NCBI GenBank assembly: GCA_907164885.2 | Contig: OU015503.1 | Span: forward strand, 128,452,281-128,516,280 | Reading direction: 5' to 3' | Source: Dolomedes plantarius | Lineage: Eukaryota > Arthropoda > Arachnida > Araneae > Dolomedidae | Length of the DNA stretch: 64,000 nt | Part shown: piece by piece, positions 35,601 to 44,247 of the stretch | Layout of the letters: each line of letters starts with the position of its first letter | Numbering within the stretch: the stretch's first letter is position 1 | Notes under the pieces: generated by a model | Database searches by the model: none | What the model was told of the DNA's origin: nothing | The model's input: only the letters and a program-made list of their open reading frames with translations | Program-made: the position numbers and the translations under genes

Positions 35601-38373
35601 TGATTTAAATTAAAAAATGTAATTATTTTGATTTAAAAAAAAAATCAAGATTTTTATACACCCTGCTTATTTTTGTATATTACTGAGTAAAGAAAACAAG
35701 TTAATTTGAAACTGAAGGTGGTAGGTTACATTTCTGAAAAATCAAATTACTGGATCTGAAATTAAAAGTATTTACCCTAACAAGCAGTATCATAGGAAAA
35801 ATAAGTCAGTACCACTGAAATAAAGATTTAATAAGCAAAAGTTACAAAAAAAAGTGCATGGTTTAACAACATGGTTTATAGAAATTTGTTAAAATAACAG
35901 CATCTCTTTTTTACATGCCATAAATTTGACAGAATTGATTTCACATATTAGTTAACCAAATACTGATTCTAGCAATCAAACTGCCCTTAGATGTCAAAAC
36001 GACAGAAAATGAAAGTTAGCACTATGTTTTGACTAGATACTCAGACTAACTTTCTCTTATATTGATTACTAAAGTAAATAATAGGTAGAAAAATTATATA
36101 TAAATAATGAACTTTCCTTGAATTTAAAGTTTTTATTTAATATTTTAATAACTCATTGTCATTGAGAATTTCAACAGTTTTCATCTCCTCACAAAGAAAA
36201 ATATTTCATAATATTCAGTTAATCAACTCAGAAAGAGAGTAATAGAAATACTTCAGATAATTTAACATTCAAATTAATTTAAAAAGAGACGACTAAGAAA
36301 GTTTATGATTGTAGTTAAGATATTATAATCACTGGACTAGTAATTGTAAGTATTTGTAACGCTCACAAACAAATCATTCATACAGAAAAATACCTCAAAT
36401 GTTAGTAATTCTAGTATTAAGCATAAAATCCTGCGTAAGATTTAATTGAAGAAGTCACGTTGCATGCCAAATAGATTAATAGATTCCTAATGCCAACAAT
36501 AGTTATATGAATTTTATGGCTGTGATTTCCGTAAATCTGAATTTCAGACAAATATACTCTACAAAAAAATACTTATACTTCCCATAAATATATACACACA
36601 AAATAATTATTTAAATGTTTTTCAAATACGTGTGTTTATACAGAAATAATTTTTTAAAGTAGACTTAAAGAATTTCTTCCCTCTATCACTTTTTTTTTTC
36701 AAAAAATATGATAAATTTGTTTTCATAAAAGCCAAGAAAAGTACCTAAATCCTAAGCTACCTCTTAGTTTATGTCAGTGCTTCAATTTAATGATAAATTC
36801 AGATATAATCTAGTAATTCTTTCAACAAATCTTAAAAGTAATTGAAAAAGAGAAAAGAAAAGAGAGGGTTTGTTTGATAAACTTTGCATGTGAATAAGAT
36901 ATAATGATGAATAAGCCATTTAGTGTTTCATATTAAACACTAAAACATTTTAGCTCTCAATACACTTTCAAATAAAAACACAGGTCTTTCTAACGGAGCA
37001 GTTTTATAACGTGTATGAAAGAAGCAAGCAAAATTGTCAACATTCACATTGAATGAATTCATTCTTATACAAAATTCAAAGTTGTTGAACATTAGAAAAT
37101 CATACATTCTAAGAACGCAATAAAAATCGAAAAACATACGATTTATAATAACACAGTAGAATTACATTGTGTGTAGTACTAGTATAGAACAGAATCACCT
37201 TTTAAATGTGAGGAAGTGCACTTTTATAGGAAACATTAATATATCTGAGGGTGGGTTTGAAATTTTACTTTTGATTTATCTCTTTCTCTATTGAATTTAA
37301 GATCATGGGTGTTGTCACCCAAAACCATGTAGTGTCACTTCTACATAAGTTGAAAAAATTACTACACACTGATATATCAACATCTGAATAAGATAAACTA
37401 TAGATTTTGATTCTGCTTCATTTTATGGAAGTATGCCATTTTTGTTAAAATGAAGGAATTTTCAATTAGGGTTGTATATTGTGGTATGCACTGAAATATT
37501 TACATATAATGCATCAGATAAAAACTAAATATACTTCTCTACTATTTCTAGCTTAAACTACTTTAAGCCCACATAATTCTGTTAGATTTATTACAATTAA
37601 CATTATCTATTTAGAACATAAAAGTGAAATATCTCATTATAATAAAGTTTAGACACTACAGATTTAACACGAGAAGCAGTAATGGGAGCCATACAGAATG
37701 ACAGCAATTTTCACGACACAAATTAATTTTTGTCATTTCATTCTCCAGAAGACAACGATTAATCTAAGAGTCACATTTATCCGAATTTGTTGCAACCTTC
37801 CCGAAGTAATCTCATCGTAAACAATAAATCAGAGATCGAGAACTCGTAATTATTTCCCCGTTCCAAACCGCACATCTGTACACAAACTATGCAACCAAAA
37901 AATAATTACACGAAAAAAGAAACAAATGCGAGCGAAGAGACATCTGTCTCTACTCATTACTATGCATATAAACAAAAATAAAACTTAACAGCGCATGCTC
38001 ATGGCAGCCATATATGATCATTAGCTAGAAAATCTTACCTGGCGGAAGACTTTGAAGACACAGGAAATATATTATCCTTCGGTTCCCACGTATTATGCCT
38101 AGTAACAAATACGACCATTTAGTATCCAGGTATATAAACCTTACATATCAAGATGTCAATTTGAATTATACATACTTGTGGTTCCACCCTTTCCATTTAA
38201 CAAGATATTCTTCCCGTCCCTACAACACACAAAATAAAATAAGAAACGCTAGTACGAAAGAATGTCAATAGTCAAAAACGATTGATATTGGACCGTTGAT
38301 TTACCTTTCTAATTCTCTTCTTCAAAATGCTTTCTACTATGTAAATATTGTCATCAGTACCAGAATTATCCAT
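16203..38373 (-). CDS. Pc: Polycomb (CBX family) protein, five-exon gene
   Basis: Polycomb is the chromatin reader of PRC1: it binds trimethylated H3K27 through its chromodomain and RING1 through its C-terminal C-box, keeping developmental genes silent in the nucleus. Five exons join in one frame to about 303 residues. Residues 10-48 form the chromodomain; Y11, W32 and W35 match the aromatic cage (Y26, W47, W50 in the fly protein). Residues 69-74 are KRGPKP, the basic motif after CBX chromodomains. A Pro/Ser/Ala-rich linker follows, and the C-box ([19 protein letters not shown], then RGFFRDR) ends the protein. Intron positions (after RK, within GW-x-x-K, after the chromodomain, after the basic motif) match CBX7 as I know it. 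Odd: the canonical helix after EPxxNI (LDxRLxxxF) is replaced by [10 protein letters not shown]. Introns 3 and 4 are full of transposons. Confidence 0.93.
17077..17240. repeat. (TA)n / (AAAT)n microsatellite
   Basis: TA repeats with a central AAATAAAT block at 17180-17205, ending in (GTAG)n at 17240. It abuts the Tigger remnant. Confidence 0.95.
17241..18062 (+). mobile_element. pogo/Tigger element, internally deleted
   Basis: Imperfect inverted ends: GGTAGGTAGCC...TACAACATGG on the left and ACAACACGGC...ACCTACCTACC on the right. Internal AACACGG motifs recur (17297, 17346, 18031), reminiscent of transposase binding sites. A short coding remnant of the transposase C-terminus lies at 17585-17875. 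Confidence 0.68.
17585..17875 (+). pseudogene. Tigger-type transposase C-terminal fragment
   Basis: Reads [20 protein letters not shown], then [20 protein letters not shown] and an acidic Ser-rich tail. YRDIYND...KQTK(x)xxFFK is typical of the C-terminus of Tigger/jerky-like transposases. The catalytic domain is missing. Assignment rests on this short motif. Confidence 0.55.
18175..18725 (+). repeat. interspersed repeat copy 2, split by a hAT MITE
   Basis: 18175-18339 and 18634-18725 together match the copy at 45285-45690 (GACTGGTGCAGCCATCTGTC; TATATAAAAAGTTCTTTTTAT). The interruption is the hAT MITE at 18340-18633. Confidence 0.78.
18340..18633. mobile_element. hAT MITE, 294 bp, with 8-bp duplication
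   Basis: Ends CAGGGCCACCCAGAG and CTCTGGGCGGCCCTG are inverted repeats. The 8-bp CATAGACA is repeated exactly at 18332-18339 and 18634-18641, the duplication size of hAT transposons. GGGGCCCC-rich interior, no coding capacity. It sits inside an older interspersed repeat. Confidence 0.9.
19296..19600 (-). pseudogene. mariner-like transposase, C-terminal third
   Basis: Reads [17 protein letters not shown], then [20 protein letters not shown], and ends [28 protein letters not shown] carries the third acidic residue (Asp) of the mariner catalytic triad. The first two acidic residues and the DNA-binding part are absent. The end of the frame is a natural C-terminus (TAA at 19296), so the loss is on the 5' side. 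Confidence 0.78.
19808..19885 (-). repeat. tRNA-like sequence (SINE head or tRNA pseudogene)
   Basis: On the minus strand it has an A-box-like GTGGTATATCGC, a 5-bp anticodon stem TTTGA/TCAAA with loop TCCCCAA (CCC at anticodon positions), and B-box GGGTTCAATTCCC. The acceptor stem does not pair and the T-stem has mismatches, so it is not a functional tRNA. It sits within the mariner-type element. Confidence 0.6.
20262..20330. repeat. (CA)n(TA)n microsatellite
   Basis: CA repeats followed by TA repeats directly after the mariner-type element, about 270 bp from Pc exon 4. Confidence 0.93.
20602..20662 (-). CDS. Pc: Pc exon 4 (KRGPKPK basic motif)
   Basis: Polypyrimidine acceptor TTTTCTCCTCTCTGTAG ends at 20663; strong donor GTAAGT at 20601. 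Its first base completes the codon left by exon 3 (AG|C, Ser58), and it then encodes [20 protein letters not shown], ending in phase 0. The RGPKPK motif at this distance from the chromodomain is a CBX hallmark. It is separated from exon 3 by a 17.4-kb intron. Confidence 0.92.
20735..20790 (+). repeat. tRNA-like fragment
   Basis: GAGGTAGCGCGCTGGC resembles an A-box region, and GGATCGAATCCCG a B-box, at short spacing. Probably the head of a decayed SINE. Confidence 0.4.
20925..21090 (-). repeat. interspersed repeat fragment, copy 3
   Basis: Matches one end of the 45285-45690 repeat in inverted orientation: GAGCTATTCTAAAAGTTTGAAATG, AAAAATCGATTGCAAGATC and the CAAACAAACACACAC stretch. Confidence 0.7.
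21091..23849. other. no gene seen inside the intron
   Basis: Mostly AT-rich single-copy-looking sequence. At 22110-22190 a GC-rich block repeats GGGGCAGCGCCCCTTGAGG-type motifs; a similar GGGCAGAGCCCG occurs at 40425. The block at 22560-22740 is mixed. No frame is convincingly coding. Confidence 0.35.
23850..23918 (-). mobile_element. Helitron 5' end (inverted)
   Basis: Minus-strand match to the first 70 bp or so of the Helitron at 11300: ACAGTTCCGTGACTAACTGAC, CAGACCAAACCGCTGGACC. It points left and is truncated after about 70 bp. Confidence 0.68.
23919..24010 (+). mobile_element. second Helitron 5' end, other family
   Basis: TCTATTTATATAAAAGAGC, followed by GTCTGTTTGTTTGTCCGC and GACCGGGACCAAATTCGGC, is the form of a Helitron start. 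It points right and lies back-to-back with the previous one. The right limit is not clear. Confidence 0.55.
24011..24471. other. no gene seen
   Basis: AT-rich, possibly the body of the Helitron starting at 23919. No coding content. Confidence 0.3.
24472..24562. repeat. 91-bp inverted repeat
   Basis: Arms GATAAATGAAAAATATACCC... (24474 on) and its complement (24535-24562) are near perfect with one 2-base gap. Inside, GTCAAACTT and AAGTTTGAC pair again, so the whole folds into one long hairpin with a small loop. Confidence 0.8.
24563..24848 (-). mobile_element. Helitron 5' end region (inverted), copy A
   Basis: Its minus strand starts TCTATATTAATAAAGCAAGG near 24848. The sequence resembles 63460-63785 throughout (ATATCTCTAAAACTATT, AAGCTCTTTCCAAATAT). 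Shared start and body point to a Helitron family; no 3' CTRR end was located. Confidence 0.6.
25244..25582 (+). mobile_element. Helitron 5' end with N-terminal ORF fragment
   Basis: TCTATATATATAATACGGC at 25244 is a Helitron-type start. From 25313 a frame reads [14 protein letters not shown] then [20 protein letters not shown] and repeats of ERKRRN. Arg/Glu-rich N-termini of this kind precede the Rep/helicase protein of arthropod Helitrons. The helicase part is not here, so it is a truncated copy. Family assignment is inference. Confidence 0.5.
25583..28051. other. no gene seen (intron 3)
   Basis: AT-rich sequence with a poly-A run at 26732-26759. No coding or repeat structure recognised. 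Confidence 0.4.
28052..28268 (-). mobile_element. tRNA-derived SINE, copy 1
   Basis: Minus-strand head near 28268 reads GGTGGCCCTGTGGTACAGTGC (A-box region), with B-box-like AAATTGAATCCCAGC about 45 bp later. The body contains GCACCATATAGG-type sequence, ends CTACATTGG, and is followed by an A-tail (T-run at 28058-28068 on the plus strand). A second copy lies at 29941. Confidence 0.72.
28269..28724. other. no gene seen (intron 3)
   Basis: AT-rich sequence with nothing recognised. Confidence 0.35.
28727..28762. repeat. (TA)n microsatellite
   Basis: TA run abutting the left end of the Tigger element at 28763. Confidence 0.93.
28763..29575 (+). mobile_element. Tigger element, internally deleted
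   Basis: Left end GTAGAGCCCCGATTATCC and right end GGATAATCGGGGCTTTACTG are inverted repeats, with TA runs on both flanks. About 810 bp, carrying only the N-terminal part of a transposase. Confidence 0.85.
28880..29290 (+). pseudogene. Tigger/jerky-type transposase N-terminal part
   Basis: [14 protein letters not shown], then in the next frame [13 protein letters not shown], then [20 protein letters not shown] and [19 protein letters not shown]. This is the CENP-B-type DNA-binding domain followed by the first catalytic Asp (NAD-xGLFWK). One frameshift falls in the CCCCC run at 28965 and an in-frame stop follows GLH. The rest of the catalytic domain is deleted. Confidence 0.8.
29576..29622. 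repeat. (TA)n(TG)n microsatellite
   Basis: TA then TG dinucleotides directly after the Tigger element. Confidence 0.93.
29941..30155 (-). mobile_element. tRNA-derived SINE, copy 2
   Basis: Same orientation and order as 28052-28268: T-run, CCCCAATGTGGCAGG, GCACCACATAGGCGAGCTAAC, CACCCTATGAGGGTTCAGCA, TGGTGGATCAGGATGC. More diverged in the tRNA-like head. Confidence 0.68.
30156..30839. other. no gene seen (intron 3)
   Basis: AT-rich, nothing recognised. Confidence 0.35.
31400..32610 (+). pseudogene. hAT transposase (GTF2IRD2-like), broken
   Basis: 31410-31740 reads [15 protein letters not shown], then [32 protein letters not shown] and [13 protein letters not shown]. These are the DGAP, HCI-IH and RWLS-type motifs of this hAT group. 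Weaker pieces follow at 31970-32158, and a C-terminal dimerisation remnant at 32413-32610 ([19 protein letters not shown]). Stops, a hairpin insertion at 31737-31835 and deletions disable it. Confidence 0.8.
31737..31835. repeat. 99-bp inverted repeat inside the hAT
   Basis: Arms of about 39 bp (TTAAAAGGATTTTATAGCC... and its complement) differ at one base. The loop itself repeats ACTATAAAATCC. It interrupts the transposase reading frame right after the RWL-type motif. Confidence 0.82.
32810..34242. other. no gene seen (intron 3)
   Basis: AT-rich, no coding or repeat structure recognised. Confidence 0.4.
34251..35664 (+). mobile_element. second hAT element with 8-bp duplication
   Basis: Left end CAAGGTGTAAATGATTAAAA and right end ...TTTTTATACACCCTG are imperfect inverted repeats. 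CTTATTTT is repeated at 34243-34250 and 35665-35672. Subterminal ATCATGATTTAAAT occurs at both ends. It carries remnants of a different hAT transposase. Confidence 0.88.
34425..35375 (+). pseudogene. hAT transposase, decayed
   Basis: Pieces in order: [20 protein letters not shown] and [14 protein letters not shown] (34420-34640), then [40 protein letters not shown], and [20 protein letters not shown] to about 35066. The C-terminal dimerisation part is in other frames at 35140-35370 ([16 protein letters not shown]). At least two frameshifts and stops. Confidence 0.78.
35673..38038. other. no gene seen (5' part of intron 3)
   Basis: AT-rich, apparently single-copy sequence directly downstream of Pc exon 3. 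It could hold intronic enhancers but nothing specific is visible. Confidence 0.4.
38039..38098 (-). CDS. Pc: Pc exon 3 (end of chromodomain, atypical)
   Basis: Acceptor TTTGTTACTAG ends at 38099 and the donor is GTAAGA at 38038. With the two carried bases it reads [11 protein letters not shown] and then [15 protein letters not shown] is diagnostic of the chromodomain. The corresponding vertebrate exon continues as ILDPRLxxAxxxK and is 66 nt, against 60 nt here. The helix sequence is not recoverable from the other two frames of this exon. Confidence 0.9.
38176..38219 (-). CDS. Pc: Pc exon 2 (chromodomain core)
   Basis: Acceptor TTGTGTGTTGTAG ends at 38220 and the donor is GTATGT at 38175. The 44 nt encode [14 protein letters not shown] plus two bases of the next codon (phase 2). 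KWKGW carries cage residues W32 and W35. Intron 1 is only about 85 bp and intron 2 is 77 bp. Confidence 0.93.
38305..38373 (-). CDS. Pc: Pc exon 1 (start codon, chromodomain strand 1)
   Basis: ATG at 38373-38371 in a good context (CACAATGG). It encodes [19 protein letters not shown] then RIRK and ends AAG before donor GTAAAT, in phase 0. [14 protein letters not shown] aligns with the opening of CBX/Pc chromodomains, including cage Tyr11. The exact inner boundary may be off by one base from counting. Confidence 0.9.
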
Positions 38374-38842
38374 TGTGATTCACATAACAAACACAAAAAG
38401 AAAATTTTTTTCCTCACGCGCCGAATCTCGGACAGTACATCCCTATGACAACAAGCTACTGAAACCAAATGCCGGCTTTCTGAACTCGATTGCTACGAAT
38501 GGCAGTGAATGGTTGCCATGAAGAGACGACGTTTGTCGCCAAAAATTTACATTTGACGCCAACGATTGCATAAGGTTTTGTTTTCCGAGGCATTGCTTGG
38601 CCGATGTGAAATAAGGATGGATGGCAAAGCTGAACGCGCAATTCAAAATCAGGCGATTTTCTTTTTGCTCGATTTTGGCGGAACTGTTTGCCGCCGAGAT
38701 TTTTGCCGAAAAATCGAAGCCTTGTGAAATATTTTTTTTAAATATTGCTTACTGACACTTACTGATATATCACGTATGGATATGGAAAATACATGCATAT
38801 AACAGTGTTAAAATGCTTTCCGGACCCTTATAGTATGTACTG
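38374..38842 (-). promoter_or_regulatory. Pc: presumed Pc 5' UTR and promoter region
   Basis: The only non-repeat sequence between the Pc start codon and the Helitron fragment at 38843. It is less AT-rich than the intron, has no TATA box at a convincing place, and includes GGTTGCCATGAA near 38510, where GCCAT is the core of YY1/Pho sites. The promoter placement is inference from position only. Confidence 0.45.
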
Positions 38843-39290
38843 TCTATAAATTTATATAACAGTTCCGTAACTGACTGACATATAACGCACAGACCAAACC
38901 GCCGGACCTAAAGGGCTGAAATGTTGCATGGCGATTCTTCTTATAGTGTAGGGGTGCACTAAGAAAGATTTTTGAAAAATTATTCTTAGATTTTTTAAAT
39001 TAAATTTTTAAGCTGTATTTATAACAGTTTGCATTTAAGATAATAATCCGAGGGTTATAAAATTTATATCACGAGAAAGATCATAAAAATGACTTTAAAA
39101 TGAAATCTTTTTCGAATCTTTACCTCCATTTTCTGATTTTGGGTGAATTTTTAAAGATTAATTTTTAGAATTTAATTTATTGAATGCAGATCACGCGGTT
39201 TCTTTTCTTTTTGTGATACTTTAATTATTTTTCCGTCACGTGCATAACAACGAAATAAATTGACAAAAAATATATTGAAATATGGTAAAA
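38843..39290 (+). mobile_element. Helitron 5' fragment
   Basis: Starts TCTATAAATTTATATAACAG, then follows the Helitron at 11300 closely (CAGTTCCGTAACTGACTGAC, GGACCTAAAGGGCT, GTAGGGGTGCACTAAG). It ends before the 3' terminus. Confidence 0.78.
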
Positions 39291-39541
39291 GGTAAAATTT
39301 AACCAATAGACTCATTGAGATGGAAGTTTTTTAAGAACAAAAGAAGTTTTTTTAAAAAAATCGATTGCAAGATTTGTAAGGGACAAAGAAGAAAGCGAGT
39401 TGGTAAAAACTACAATTTGTTGTTGTATATTAGATATTTTTTAATAATAAAAATTTAAGATTTGTTTTAGGTTTTCACACTATTTGGTGTTGTTTTATAT
39501 TTCTTGTTCGAGAAGGGAGGTGGCCCGATAGGAAGAAAATG
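39291..39541. other. short spacer, repeat scraps
   Basis: Includes CGATTGCAAGATTTGTAAGG at 39361, related to one end of the 45285-45690 repeat. Otherwise nothing recognised. Confidence 0.4.
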
Positions 39542-40993
39542 TCTAGGGCCAGGGACGGATTTCCCATAAGGCCAACCTAGGCCATGGCCTAGGGTGCAGC
39601 CGTTAAGAGGGCGTAAATTTAGAAGAAGTAACAACCAAATTATAAAATTTTTATCGATATAAATCTAGAAAGTTCAATTTTTTTTCATTCATTTTTATTT
39701 ATATATTCTTAGTATCGCTAAAAATGTTATTTGCAATATACGCATTTTGAAATAACTTTTTCGTCAACTGACTAATTTTTTCCTTCTTTTTCTTTCATTC
39801 TTTTCCCAAACATCCATTATGAGTTAACGAGAAGCAGCTTAAGAATTCTTGCAATTTGAAGGGATAATGATTGCAGAAAGCAGTCGGACTTGAACCTCAC
39901 AAAAGACAACTTCCGCTGTATCTTTCGATACATTTGACAAACAGAAAACAGCCCTCGCTTTTTCCTCCAAAAACAGATTTCAGACCAGGGGCAGTCCGAT
40001 AAGAAGACTACTGGTTTTTAAATTCGCAACCCATCGTCATCTGTCCAGTAATTGCTGTCCCGTTGTCAAAGGAACGATGACATCCTCCAGGTTTAGAAAC
40101 TGTTTCAAGGTGAAAGAATCATTGTGTGAACACTGGACTAGGGTGTCTTTCTGTGCAAGGTGTTTCTTTCAAGTAAAATGGACTATTATATGGAAACCGC
40201 CAGAGTGTCTTCAACCTGAATGGGTCGTCTTAGAAAAGAGACAGTTCATTTTGTCAACGGGAACTGAAATATTTGTCGGTTCTTTTCTTCTAAATGTTTC
40301 CTTGGGAGGAGCCATAAGTTTGGCAAATCAGAGTTCCCAAAAGTGAACATGTAAGAGGATCGCGTACCAATCCCGCTTGAGACGGAATTAAAGGACGGAT
40401 TGGGCCTCAAGGGGTTAAAGGGCAGAGCCCGTGTTTGGTTTTGATACGGAAAGAGACTTGTTTTTCCTTTAGAGTGTGATCTGCAAGCTCATTTTGGCTG
40501 AGTGTTTTGTCAACCTTTTGCAGTATACAAAACAAATTGTTTTGAGCTTATAGCCCAGTAGCTATGTACATCTTACCGCGCAAAAGATCGGGTATTAGAT
40601 TTTTTTTTCTACTTGTATGTGTTTAGTCCAGTAGTAAAAAACCGAGTTTTCGAATTCGAAATACCTCTGCGGAATTTTCTGTAGCCCGAAAACAGCGAAT
40701 TTTTTAAAAACTTTTTTGGTTTTTTTTTTTCGAATATCTCGGCAATGGTGGATTCTAGAGCTTAGATTGCGATTATAATCTTAAAGTGGAAAAAATTTTG
40801 AACAAATCTTATATTTACATCTTTTTTCTAAACCCAATAACAAGCGAGCTACAGCGTCAGGAAAATGGGATATTTTATTCAACTTGTCGAGAAAGACGCA
40901 AAACTTGCTTCTCTAACACACTAACTCGTACAATTGCTATATATATATATATCCATATTTGAGAAATGCACAATATGTGTATTACAACATATA

Positions 40994-41166
40994 CAGTGGA
41001 ATCTCGATCGATCGTTTTCGGATCCATCGTTTTTCCGTATGTGTCGTTCATTTTATCCAGTCCCAACGATCATATTGCTTTGTTATGTTTCCGCATCTAT
41101 CGTTTTCCCGCATTTACCGTTCATTTCAATCGGTCCCTTGAAAAACGATGGATCGAGATTCCACTG
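40994..41166. mobile_element. pogo/Tigger MITE nested in the hAT
   Basis: CAGTGGAATCTCGATCGATCG at 40994 and the inverse CGATGGATCGAGATTCCACTG ending 41166. TA on both sides. Complete version of the MITE cut at 1738-1903. Confidence 0.9.
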
Positions 41167-42379
41167 TACATTTTTTTACTCGCACATACTTGAATAGTGT
41201 GCATATTTAAATAATTATCTAGCGAGACCTATCTAATATTCTATGTTTAAGTTAGAATTTTCTGATTGCGTTTTTAAATGGAAAAATTTAAGCTTAGAAA
41301 CAATGTGGAAGAAAATCAGGGGCTACCTTCCTCTAAACTCAAATATTTAAAACAAGAACATAACTTTCCGGAGCAAGTTTACCTCCCAAAACCTAGGGTA
41401 ATAGTATATGTGTTAAAAACTCACTAGTTTTCATTAAAAAAAAGTTTTATATATAAATTTTTTGCAATCACATTTTAAGGTCTTTTAAAACAAAGTATAT
41501 TTTTTTAATTAAAATTAAAGCTCTGCAAATAAATTTCCAAAATGAAGCGATCTCTGTTAGAGTAAAGTAACATTTTCTTATACGTATCTGGAATTGTGTT
41601 TTGAGATAAATTCTTAAAATGTTGATATTTTATATAATAACTGTAAAATCAAATGCAATTAAAGATAAACAATTTTATCATTTTATTTTTTAAGCTAAAC
41701 TACCGAATAAACATGTATAGAGAATAGCTCACTTCTACCCGCACTTGGGTGTATATAATTTGAAGTGGCACTCTAAATGAATTTGATACAAACACAGTTT
41801 ATACATGAAACAATGTTTATTGAATTCGTTGCACATACAGAATTTGCTTTTTACAGCAATAAGCATACGTACTACTTGTACGGAATATATATATTAACAT
41901 TCAATAGAAATACAGCTTGCAAATACTCACAAACCAGCAGAGAGTCAAACCAGCAGTTCTGCCACGTAAACTTTGGGCCCCCTAAGCACTAGCGCCGGTT
42001 AACACCTGGAGCTGCTTACCTCGTAGCTCCCTCACTTCGCTTATCTATCAACCTTTTCTTCAACCTCCTCACTTAATCAAGCTCCTTGGTATTTATAACA
42101 AGCGCGTATGCCGAAATTAGCATATCTCAAGCAGCTTCTTTAATTCATTCACTCAAAAGTTCGATTCTTGTGAATCGAATCTTATGTATACCTTACACAC
42201 GAAACAATCAATTTTAGATGAAAAGCAAAAATGCATTTTATCTCCCTTATAAAATGAACTTTTATATTAATAATAAGGGATAATTGTGATAAATTATTAT
42301 AAAAACTTAGATTTTTAGTGTTGGGTAAATGTGTTGTTGAAATATCTTTTCTTTAAAACTTCTGCTTTGAACAATGCAA
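41167..42379. other. non-coding part of the hAT element
   Basis: AT-rich 5' region of the hAT between the nested MITE and the transposase. A mixed stretch at 41940-42080 is not recognisably coding. Confidence 0.4.
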
Positions 42380-44247
42380 CCTTTCGATGTCAGGTCACCA
42401 GGAGCTAGGAGTATATATTATAACAAACATTTTTTGAAACGCAGAGGAGCTAAACTTGGAAGAATCGATCTACAGCTAACTAAAATGGTTGATCAAGAAA
42501 CTGAATACTAGAGAAATGTGTTACACATAGTGGTTGTAGTAATTAAAGCTCTTGCTTCGCGTGGCTTGCCATTTAGAGGTCAAAATGAAATATTTAGTTC
42601 TAATAATAATGGCAACTACATGCTGATGTTGGAGACAATGTCTGTGTTTGATCTATTTTTGGCTGATCACATCAGGAAAATTCGGGAATCCAGGTAGTTG
42701 ACAGACATTCTGTCTCTCATCTACTATTTGTGATGAGTTCATCGAGCTCCTAGCTAAAAAAGTACTATCGCATATTGCTAATGAAGCTAAAACATCAAAT
42801 TACTATTCCCTTGTTGTAGATTTCACTCCTGGTATCTCGCATGTGGATCAGCTGTCGTTTGTTTTGCGATATGTGAAAGAAAATGAGAAACCTGTTGAGA
42901 GATTTATAAAATTTTTACCTAACGTTGGCCACAAAGCCCATGAAATGTTTGAAGCTGTTATTAAGACTGTCACTGATCTCCACCTTGGTATCTTGAAATG
43001 TCGTGGTCAATCATATGACAATGCAGCTAATATGGCTGGTGTTTACTCAGGTCTTCAGGCTAGGATACTTGAGATTTCTCCTCTTGCATCCTTCATACCT
43101 GGTGCAGGACACTAAATTTAGTGGGCACACATGCTGTAGATTGCTGCATTGAAACCATATCGTTTTTTAATTTGCTTCAAGAACTTTATAATTTTTTCTC
43201 GTCGTCTACAGCGAGGTGGGAAGCATTGAAGAAAAATAGCACCCTTACCGCAAAAAGCCTCTCCACGACACGATGGTCGGCAAGATATGATGCTTGTAGA
43301 GCATTAAAAGAAGATTGGTTTGCAGTCATAAAAGCTCTAAAATACTTTGAAAGTGACGAAAGTCAAAAATCAGGAACAAGAACAGAATCTAGAGCTTTAC
43401 TAACGAAGTTGCAAAGGCTCGAAACAGCATTCATGCACAGTTTTGGGGAACGGTGCTGATTAGACTTCACCAAGTCAATAAGTATGTACAAAACGTAGAA
43501 CTTGATGTTTCAGAAGTTGCCACAGTTCTTCAGTCACTCGTAAAGTTCTTGTTAGAACTGCGAGAACAATTTGATATATATGAAAACAAAGTTTTGGATA
43601 TTTCACAAAAGAAAGTTAATGAGCGTGATGAAAAGCGTCGGGTTTTCAGAAAACTACAAGCTGACGAAAAACGTGAAGGCGAAGTTAATTCAAACGGGCG
43701 TGATATCTTTAGAGTTAATACCTATTTCACGATTGTGGACAAACTCAAAGCAGAACTTGAGAAGAGGTCACAAGCTTATAGAGAGCTCGGTGAAAAATTT
43801 AAAGGAATTACGAAAATTTGGTCACTGACTTCTCCTGAGCTTGAAGAAGAGGGAAGAAAATTACAGGCAATTTTTAAAGATGATTTGGAGCCTGCATTAT
43901 GTGATGAACTGCAACATCTAAAATCTCACATCACTGAGTGCAGCATAGGTTCGAAAAGTCCCTTAGCAATTTTCAAGTGGCTTCGTGAAAGTGGATTACA
44001 AACAGTGTATCCAAATGTTGATATCGTATTGAGAATGTTTGTGTGCACACCTGCCACAAATGCCACTGCAGAAAGATCTATTTCTGCATTAAAAAGAATC
44101 AAAGATCATTTAAGATCTTTGCTGCAACAAGACAAACTAAATGCCTTGGCACTTCTTTGCATTGAAGCAGATTTAACAAGATCTGTTGACTTCAATGAAA
44201 CTATTGAAGAATTTTCATGGGCGAAAGCACGAAGGAAAAATTTTTAA
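42380..44247 (+). pseudogene. hAT transposase of the ZMYM1-like (DUF4371) type
   Basis: Catalytic-domain pieces: RGLPFRGQNEIF near 42560; DQLSFVLRYVKENEKPVERF and HLGILKCRGQSYDNAANMAG (42843-43115); THAVDCCIETISFFNLLQEL and STTRWSARYDACRALKEDW (43121-43459). The next frame (43453-44247) adds a long helical region and the dimerisation end VDIVLRMFVCTPATNATAER, ISALKRIKDHLRS. One stop (43113) and one frameshift near 43450 separate three long open blocks, so the gene died fairly recently. 5' part is poorly preserved. Confidence 0.85.

Larger units (their letters stand above)
20663..38038 (-). other. Pc: Pc intron 3 (17.4 kb)
   Basis: Begins GTAAGA at 38038 and ends with a long pyrimidine tract and TGTAG at 20663. 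It contains Helitron ends, two SINEs, a Tigger, two hAT elements and single-copy AT-rich sequence. I looked on the minus strand for another chromodomain-tail exon (LDPRL-like) and did not recognise one. Confidence 0.85.

Noticed and set aside
42843..44247. Host ZMYM-type zinc-finger gene
   Set aside because: It has no introns, is broken by a stop and a frameshift, and lies within hAT ends with an 8-bp duplication.
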